From positions 1 through 14,904 of the forward strand of contig CAUTNH010000022.1 of assembly GCA_963540225.1 (NCBI GenBank): DNA of 14,904 bases. The letters are read 5' to 3'. Position numbers and translations under genes: made by a program. The DNA is from CAUTNH01 sp963540225 (GTDB lineage Bacteria > Bacillota_I > Bacilli_A > Acholeplasmatales > Acholeplasmataceae). How positions within the stretch are numbered: position 1 is the first letter of the stretch; each line of letters begins with the position of its first letter. Positions 1 through 4,984 of this stretch are shown piece after piece. Below the pieces are notes generated by a model, which did no database searches, was not told the origin of the DNA, and was given only the letters and a program-made list of their open reading frames with translations.

Positions 1-42
1 AATTGCGATTATTTTTATATATAATTTATTTTTTAATCTCAT
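1..42 (-). CDS. Start of an unidentified gene, cut by the window edge
   Basis: Only the first 14 codons are visible, reading MRLKNKLYIKIIAI and continuing past base 1. The start is supported by an AGGAGG at 50-55, seven bases before the ATG at 42; this Shine-Dalgarno overlaps the TAG stop of the GH18 gene (54-56). The 11-nt gap means the two are almost certainly co-transcribed. The basic start followed by hydrophobic residues would suit a signal peptide or a membrane segment, as expected for another envelope protein, but too little is seen to name it. Confidence 0.7.
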   Translation of the reverse strand, partial: MRLKNKLYIKIIAI

Positions 43-53
43 AATATTTCCTC

Positions 54-1160
54 CTACCATTGAGTATTATAAAAAATACCTGTATCTCTTGTTGGATGTC
101 CATATAATTCCTGAGTTAATCCACTTAATGCTCTACTATTATCTCTATCAAAATGAGGATTAAAATACATAAACATACTCCTATTATTTTGGATTGCATC
201 CCTGGCTTGTGATTTTGTTGTGTTGTAATCAAGCCCCCAATTGCATTCAACAGAATATGATGAGTGATTTTTTTTGTGAACCCATGATGGTGTAGCACCG
301 CTATGACCATAGTTATTATAGGCGAAATCTATCATATACTTTTTTGTTCCATCAGGTAAAACTTCGTAAACAGAATCATTAAATCCTATATTATAATTAA
401 AGACTGAAAGTATTTTTTTAGGAAATCTTTTTCTAAATTCTCTTACAAACTCACTTGGCGCATCATCGTGTGTTCCTGGTTGACCAATATGCTTACCATA
501 TTCAGCATATTCTTCGTCAATATCTATTCCATCAAGACCATATTTATCCATTATCTCCCCAATTTTTGTAAGAAAGTAATCAAGATCAGCACCACGCATA
601 TTATAATATCCCCAACCTTGGTGGTGTGGTAAAAAATCAAGTACAACTCTTGTTCCTTTTCTTTGAATTGGCCTAATTGTCTTTTCAGCATTTTCTAAAA
701 GTGCCTTAATACCGCCATTAAAATATGGCTCTGGTTTTCCTGTTGGACCGTGAACTATATTAGCGGCAAAAAATGTTACTATATCAAAATATGGAACTCC
801 AGTATCACCTATTTCATATCTTAAAACATTTAATGGATTCCAGTCATTTGTTTCAACATAGGCATTAGTTGCTGCTTTTTTATATCTAATAACTCCGTCT
901 CTATCTTTATAACCATATTTAACATATGGTAGAGTTCTAGAATCTGGTATTCTATTATCTTCAATGGCATAGCCATTTTCATCAAGCTTTGAGACATTAC
1001 CATAATCTCCTTGCTTGTATCCTTCTTTATGCCACCAACTCTGATCTAGCAAGTTTTTGGTTTTATCATCTTTTTTTGCTAATTTATTGCCACAAGCAAA
1101 AAGTGTAAGCGAAAAAAATGATAAAATCAGCACCAGAAATAAACTTTTTATCTTTTGCAT
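54..1160 (-). CDS. Secreted GH18 endo-beta-N-acetylglucosaminidase (EndoH-like) lipoprotein
   Basis: This 368-residue protein probably cuts between the two core GlcNAc residues of N-linked glycans at the cell surface. It begins with a lipoprotein signal peptide (hydrophobic residues 7-20, lipobox L-F-A-C with Cys23). The GH18 catalytic signature DxxDxDxE is complete: D210, D213, D215 and the acid/base E217, within YGLDGIDIDEEYAEYG, very close to the same stretch of Streptomyces EndoH. An NHQG-like HHQGWG (179-184) before it and SGLTQELYG near the C-terminus also follow EndoH. The start is fixed by AAGGAGG at 1171-1177, ten bases before the ATG. A promoter and a cre box lie upstream and another gene follows directly. 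Family membership is firm. The exact glycan substrate is inferred and may be high-mannose or hybrid N-glycans of a host. Confidence 0.9.
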   Translation of the reverse strand: MQKIKSLFLVLILSFFSLTLFACGNKLAKKDDKTKNLLDQSWWHKEGYKQGDYGNVSKLDENGYAIEDNRIPDSRTLPYVKYGYKDRDGVIRYKKAATNAYVETNDWNPLNVLRYEIGDTGVPYFDIVTFFAANIVHGPTGKPEPYFNGGIKALLENAEKTIRPIQRKGTRVVLDFLPHHQGWGYYNMRGADLDYFLTKIGEIMDKYGLDGIDIDEEYAEYGKHIGQPGTHDDAPSEFVREFRKRFPKKILSVFNYNIGFNDSVYEVLPDGTKKYMIDFAYNNYGHSGATPSWVHKKNHSSYSVECNWGLDYNTTKSQARDAIQNNRSMFMYFNPHFDRDNSRALSGLTQELYGHPTRDTGIFYNTQW

Positions 1161-1208
1161 AAAATCATATCCTCCTTAATATTTTATTTTTAGTAATTTT
1201 ATAGAGAT

Positions 1209-1237
1209 ATTTTAACAGAAAAGGCTTTATTTGTAAA
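1209..1237 (-). promoter_or_regulatory. Sigma-A-type promoter of the GH18 gene
   Basis: On the minus strand a -35 TTTACA (1232-1237) and a -10 TAAAAT (1209-1214) are separated by exactly 17 bases. TG one base before the -10 gives an extended -10 element. Transcription should begin near 1202, leaving a leader of about 40 bases before the ATG at 1160 that carries the AAGGAGG. Confidence 0.7.
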
Positions 1238-1243
1238 TAAAAA

Positions 1244-1257
1244 TGAAAGCGTTTACA
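1244..1257. promoter_or_regulatory. CcpA catabolite-responsive element (cre)
   Basis: TGAAAGCGTTTACA (reverse TGTAAACGCTTTCA) fits the Bacillus cre consensus TGWAARCGYTWNCW at every position on the minus strand. It is centred near 1250, about 49 bases upstream of the predicted start of transcription and 6 bases upstream of the -35 hexamer. It links the glycosidase to carbon catabolite control by CcpA/HPr-Ser-P. CcpA itself is not in the window. Confidence 0.8.
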
Positions 1258-1380
1258 TTTTTTTAAAAATATTGGGAAAATCTGTTTTTTTAAAAAATGG
1301 AGATATTAGCAAAAATAAGAATTATTATGCTATAACATATCATTTAATTAAAAGAATTGACAAACAAAATTAAGATTTGT

Positions 1381-1420
1381 AAATGGCTTTAAAAAACAAT
1401 TTTGTTTCTTAAAGCCATTT
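1381..1420 (-). terminator. Long AT-rich hairpin, probable terminator
   Basis: AAATGGCTTTAA at one end and TTAAAGCCATTT at the other are the outer parts of an inverted repeat of about 19 bp with a very small loop. In minus-strand RNA all the pairs form if one G-U pair is allowed; on the plus strand the same position is an A-C mismatch. It starts 17 bases after the stop of the small broken ORF at 1438, as a terminator would, but the downstream tract is only moderately U-rich. It could instead be a remnant of a small palindromic element. Bases 1258-1380 next to it show nothing I recognise. Confidence 0.5.
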
Positions 1421-1437
1421 CTATGATTTATTTTAAA

Positions 1438-1589
1438 TTATTCAGGAGTATCAGTATACAACACATCAACATTTCCTCTTTGAATTTCAATCGTTAATTT
1501 TATTTTATTCTCAGGACAAAAACCTTTATTTCCTTCTGATATTACCTTAAAAAATGAACTATGGTTATCTTTTTCTTTAAAAACACCAT
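1438..1589 (-). pseudogene. Small unknown ORF interrupted by a -1 frameshift
   Basis: An ATG at 1589 with AAGGAG six bases upstream (1596-1601) opens a frame that stops after 15 codons. From the fifth codon the -1 frame is open to a TAA at 1438 and reads like real protein (EKDNHSSFFKVISEG, then KIKLTIEIQRG and VDVLYTDTPE at the end). Adding one T to the T5 run near codon 3 would give a 50-residue protein rich in beta strand. The joint lies on T TTA AAG, a legal -1 slippery heptamer, so programmed frameshifting cannot be excluded. I do not recognise the family; it may be the tail of a longer lost gene. Confidence 0.5.
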
Positions 1590-1610
1590 TTTAATCTCCT
1601 TTTTACTAAA

Positions 1611-1710
1611 AACCAGGCTTTACGCCTCAAGATTGAGGCACAAAAAAGCCCACACAATTAGTGTGAGCGAAGGAGGACAGATTCTACCGTGTCCATAAAC
1701 TTTGGACAAG
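1611..1710 (-). ncRNA. GC-rich structured RNA block between genes, identity unknown
   Basis: These 100 bases hold 46 G or C by hand count, far above the flanks, which in an AT-rich genome is typical of folded RNA. Read on the minus strand, the elements are a TGTCCA/TGGACA hairpin (1703-1708 with 1690-1695), a GGACA/TGTCC hairpin (1690-1694 with 1675-1679) that shares bases with the first, the terminator at 1642-1668, and a GCCTCAA/TTGAGGC hairpin (1624-1639) flanked by GGCTTT/AAAGCC. It may be a leader of the small ORF, the 3' end of the DUF262 transcript, a separate small RNA, or an insertion-sequence end. I could not match it to a known class. Confidence 0.35.
1642..1668 (-). terminator. 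Rho-independent terminator after the DUF262 gene
   Basis: In minus-strand RNA GCUCACAC pairs with GUGUGGGC over 8 bp (one U-G pair) around the loop UAAUU, followed directly by six U. It is 66 bases beyond the stop of the DUF262/DUF1524 gene at 1735, whose transcript it would end. Confidence 0.8.
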
Positions 1711-1734
1711 AACCTAAAATATTATTATCTATAA

Positions 1735-3794
1735 TTAGTTTTTACTTTCTGTATAAAAAAGTAAATCTTCTGCTGGTAAATTAAAATAACTAAAGGCATT
1801 TCTTAAAATTGCTACTACTCTATTAGCATCTACATTTGTTTCTACATAAAAGCCAGTATCCCCTACTTGTTTAGGTTCCCTTAATTTTTTATCTCTTGCT
1901 ATTATATTTTTGTTTTCTTCTGCAAAGTGAATAAAATAATTTTTGTTATATTGATATAAACTATCCAAAGCCTTAATCAAAAAATCTCTCTGTGAATTAA
2001 CCTCTACAGTATTTTCTAAAAATATGTAATATAAGAAATTTTCTCCTGTATAATTATATTTATCATCCAATGTATGTTCTGTAATAATATTAGTATCTTT
2101 TTTAAAACTGTTATTAAAAATTGAAGGCAAAGATAATCTTTCTAAAATAATATCTGCTAGTCTAGATGCACGATTTTTTATTTCATCTTCTGTCCACTTT
2201 GAGCAATTAATAATATCGTTATTTAAGATATGGAATTTAGAATTTTTCTTTAGTATATTTACTTTTTCAAAAAATGATTTGTCGCTTAATTCACCATTAT
2301 ACCCTGACAATGTTAAATTTCCTAGTGTATGTAAATATTTAATATATATAATTTCGAAATTTTCCCCAATGTGATTTTGCCACCATTTGTTGTTTTTATT
2401 TTGTGGCATTATATGCTCAATAGTAACAGCATTGTCAAGATGAACTAATTCTTTTTGATTAAATCCATTTTCTATAATAGACAGTAATATTCTTGCTAAT
2501 TTTCCATTATTTCTATAAACTGCAACCTCTTTTAAACGTTCGCAAAAATCATCATCACTTGGAACCTTATCACTTGTATATTGCTTGCTCATAAAAGAAA
2601 TTATATTATTATAATAAGTATTATCTTCTTTTTGGCAACTACCGAATACCCTTTTATATAAAGTTTTATAAAGTCCTCTAAGTGAGTTAGAATTAGAACC
2701 TGTAATTAGTCTTCTAATAGTATAGTTTAGAAAAAATTTTAAAGTCTCAATTAGTGTTTTTTGTTTGATAATTCCATTATTATAATCATCAAACAAATCG
2801 TAAAATAATACATAAATAGTTGTCTGCTTTAAATCTCTAAAATATTTTAAAACCTCATTAACTTCTTTACCATATGTATCATCACAATTAATAAAAGCAT
2901 TATAATATTTTGAAAAATATTCTAAATCTTTTAAAATATCCTCATTTTTTTTATTTTCTGCATATGTTTTAAAGGTATGATAATCTATTTTTTTAGAACT
3001 AGTATTATTTATTTTATATTTTAAAAATGACTCTATATAATAGTTTACATTTTCAACTTGTAATAGCTCTTCAATAGGTTCCCAGTATTTATTAAATAGC
3101 TCTTCTGCTTTTTCTTCATTCATTAGCAAATAATTTCTTACCTTATCTTTTAAATCTAATGGTTTGCCGCGGTTGAGTTAATTCTATCAAAAATAGTTTG
3201 AGGATCATCATCCTGGCTTAATTCTATTAAATTAATAGTTAACTGCCCTAAACCATAGAGATATTTTTTTATGGTATATTCATCGCTTAAATTTTTCCTT
3301 ATAGTATTTTTAAAAAACATATAATTTAAATATATATTAGATTCCTTACTCATCGCATCAAAATTATCGTTCATCAAAAAATTTAGTTGTATATCATCAT
3401 TTTTTACTGCCTTTAACTTTAATTTAACTTTCTCATCATAGCCATAAACATTTACGCTACTTTTATTAAAAAGATTTGTAAGAATATCTTCTTTAATATT
3501 GCTATCAGCACATAAATCATATAAGGCTTTTAAAAACAGGTAAACACTAGTATATCTTTGCTGACCATCGATAATAATATATTTATAAATATCTACTTGA
3601 TTATTATCAAGTTTATATTGAACAAATGTTCCTAAAAAATGTTTCTTTTGCAATTTTATTGCCATAACTATATCATCATATAACTCTTGGCATTGTTCGA
3701 TATTCCAGTCATAATTTCTTTGATATACTGGAATTTGATACTGCCTTTTTGCATAGAAAATATCATTTAAAAGACTCTGTATAGATGCATTCAT
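1735..3794 (-). pseudogene. DUF262/DUF1524 (GmrSD-like) restriction-type protein, split by a 2-nt insertion
   Basis: Two open frames make up one gene of about 685 codons. The first (3794-3156) holds the DUF262 ParB-like domain: QIPVYQRNYDW (20-30), HFLGTFV, and the nucleotide-handling motif IIDGQQRYT (74-82). It ends in DPQTIFDRINSTAANH at a TAG. The second (open to 1735) carries on as GKPLDLKDKVRNYLLMNEE, exactly what follows NST in this family, and contains a DUF1524 HNH-like nuclease with IEHIMPQ and HTLGNLTL. After it comes a C-terminal part of about 120 residues that I cannot name. Removing two bases at CCGCGG (3167-3172) restores N-S-T-G-K-P. Families with this pair of domains cut foreign or modified DNA (GmrSD, type IV). 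AAGGAG at 3802-3807 and a good promoter support the start. Probably inactive as written, unless the shift is an assembly error. Confidence 0.85.
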
Positions 3795-3821
3795 CTTATT
3801 ACTCCTTAATATTTTTCATAT

Positions 3822-3850
3822 ATTATAACCCCCTCCATAGCGATTTTCAA
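3822..3850 (-). promoter_or_regulatory. Promoter of the DUF262/DUF1524 gene
   Basis: On the minus strand TTGAAA (3845-3850), a 17-base spacer and a perfect TATAAT (3822-3827) form a strong sigma-A promoter. Transcription would start near 3815, leaving about 20 bases before the ATG at 3794, which include the Shine-Dalgarno AAGGAG. The good promoter suggests the gene decayed recently or is not dead. Confidence 0.75.
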
Positions 3851-3925
3851 GTTTTATGATTGATATCTAAAATTTAAAAAATTTGCCAAAGCAAGCAATA
3901 CATAAAATTTTTTATATTTATATAT

Positions 3926-3954
3926 TTGATTTTTTTTATATATTAGATTATAAT
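3926..3954 (+). promoter_or_regulatory. Promoter of trpS
   Basis: TTGATT (3926-3931), a 17-base spacer and a perfect TATAAT (3949-3954). The -10 ends seven bases before the ATG at 3962, so the predicted start of transcription is at or within a base or two of the start codon. No T-box or other leader can fit downstream of it. Confidence 0.65.
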
Positions 3955-3961
3955 TATATTT

Positions 3962-4963
3962 ATGAGTGAAAAAATAATATTATCCGGCATAAAACCAACT
4001 GGAATGCTAACCCTTGGAAACTATCTTGGGGCAATAAAAAATTTTATAAACTTACAAAACGAATATAAAGATGCAACTTTATATATTTTTATTGCCGATT
4101 TACACGCAACAACAATGCCAATTGATCCAGTTGAGTTAAAAAATAATATAAGATATATTGCTGCTACATTTATCGCATCAGGACTTAATCTTGAAAAATG
4201 TAATATTTTTGTTCAATCTGATGTCTTAGAGCATGCTAATTTAGGGTTTTTAATGGAGTCTACAGTATATTCAGGCGAGCTCGAAAGAATGATTCAGTTT
4301 AAAGAAAAATCAAAGGCTTCAAAAGGAGAAGGTATTAGGGCATCTCTTCTAACTTATCCTGCTTTAATGGCTGCTGATATATTATTATATAATCCTGATT
4401 TTATCCCAATCGGTGAAGATCAAATGCAACATATAGAGCTTACAAATATTCTAGCCGATAGATTTAATAAAAGATATGGTCAAACTTTTAAAATACCTAA
4501 AGCCATTTTAAATAAAAATGCTAAAAGAATAATGTCGCTTCAAGACCCACTTAAAAAAATGTCTAAATCAGGCAATAATCCTAAGGGATATATTTTATTA
4601 AATGATAGTAAAGAAGAAATTGTTAAAAAAATTAAATCAGCTGTAACAGATAGTGATAATAAAATTAAATACGATATTATAAATAAACCTGCTATCTCAA
4701 ATTTATTAAATATCCTAGCATCTTTAAAAGGAGTAGATATTCCTTTGCTTGAAAAATCATTTGTAAATAAAACATATAAAGATTTAAAAGAAGAAATTAC
4801 AAATTCCTTACTTGATGAAATTATTCCACTACAAAATAAAATAAATAATCTACTTAATGGAAAAATAATTGATGAAGTTCTTGAAAATGGAAAAAACAAT
4901 GCTAAAATTATCGCAAGTAAGACGCTTAGCCTTGCTAAAAAAAATATGGGACTTGGAAAATAA
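3962..4963 (+). CDS. trpS: Tryptophan--tRNA ligase (TrpRS)
   Basis: This class Ic aminoacyl-tRNA synthetase charges tRNA-Trp with tryptophan using ATP in the cytoplasm. The 333 residues match the family's normal length. Landmarks are SGIKPTG at the N-terminus, the HIGH-like TLGNYLG (17-23), ADLHA, GELERMIQFKEK, LLTYPALMAADILLY, GEDQMQHIELT, the KMSKS loop written exactly so, and the closing MGLGK. The start at 3962 is the only one that keeps the usual N-terminus, yet it has no Shine-Dalgarno: the bases before it are TATAATTATATTT, the promoter -10 itself. The gene points away from the DUF262 gene and towards the lipoprotein gene, with which it shares a terminator. The position equivalent to Gln9 of the Geobacillus enzyme is Lys. 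Confidence 0.97.
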   Translation: MSEKIILSGIKPTGMLTLGNYLGAIKNFINLQNEYKDATLYIFIADLHATTMPIDPVELKNNIRYIAATFIASGLNLEKCNIFVQSDVLEHANLGFLMESTVYSGELERMIQFKEKSKASKGEGIRASLLTYPALMAADILLYNPDFIPIGEDQMQHIELTNILADRFNKRYGQTFKIPKAILNKNAKRIMSLQDPLKKMSKSGNNPKGYILLNDSKEEIVKKIKSAVTDSDNKIKYDIINKPAISNLLNILASLKGVDIPLLEKSFVNKTYKDLKEEITNSLLDEIIPLQNKINNLLNGKIIDEVLENGKNNAKIIASKTLSLAKKNMGLGK

Positions 4964-4984
4964 TCCAAGTTCCATATTTTTTTT
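4937..4984. terminator. Bidirectional terminator between trpS and the lipoprotein gene
   Basis: ATATGGGACTTGGA (4944-4957) pairs with TCCAAGTTCCATAT (4964-4977) around a six-base loop that contains the trpS stop codon. A8 precedes it and T8 follows it, so both strands get a U tract. In plus-strand RNA there is one G-U pair; in minus-strand RNA the same place is an A-C mismatch. The left arm encodes the last residues of TrpRS, and the minus-strand gene ends inside the right U tract at 4983. Confidence 0.9.

Noticed and set aside
1357..1385. Perfect TTGACA -35 on the plus strand
   Set aside because: The base run 17 positions on is TAAATG, a poor -10, and no plus-strand gene follows for 2.5 kb.
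1575..1581. Confident call of programmed -1 frameshifting in the small ORF
   Set aside because: The heptamer fits, but no downstream pseudoknot or stem is obvious and the neighbouring gene is also frameshifted, so simple decay is at least as likely.
1680..1710. Plus-strand TTCTACC followed by a hairpin with ATAAACT in the loop, resembling the J2/3 and P3 of a purine riboswitch
   Set aside because: The P1 and P2 parts and the GATA.GG loop are missing, no plus-strand gene follows, and the terminator next to it points the other way.
1735..3129. The second DUF262 fragment as an independent gene starting at TTG 3129
   Set aside because: The TTG is the Leu of VRNYLLM within the family sequence, has no ribosome binding site, and the frame continues upstream to the frameshift point.
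3795..3961. T-box leader for trpS
   Set aside because: Only 167 bases lie between the genes, with no AGGGTGG-type antiterminator, no specifier stem and no terminator before trpS.
4540..4968. A 142-residue minus-strand frame opposite trpS, and similar short frames at 125-310, 4869-5069, 6394-6594, 7345-7539 and 8214-8417
   Set aside because: All lie inside well-supported genes on another frame or strand, lack ribosome binding sites and have low-complexity translations.
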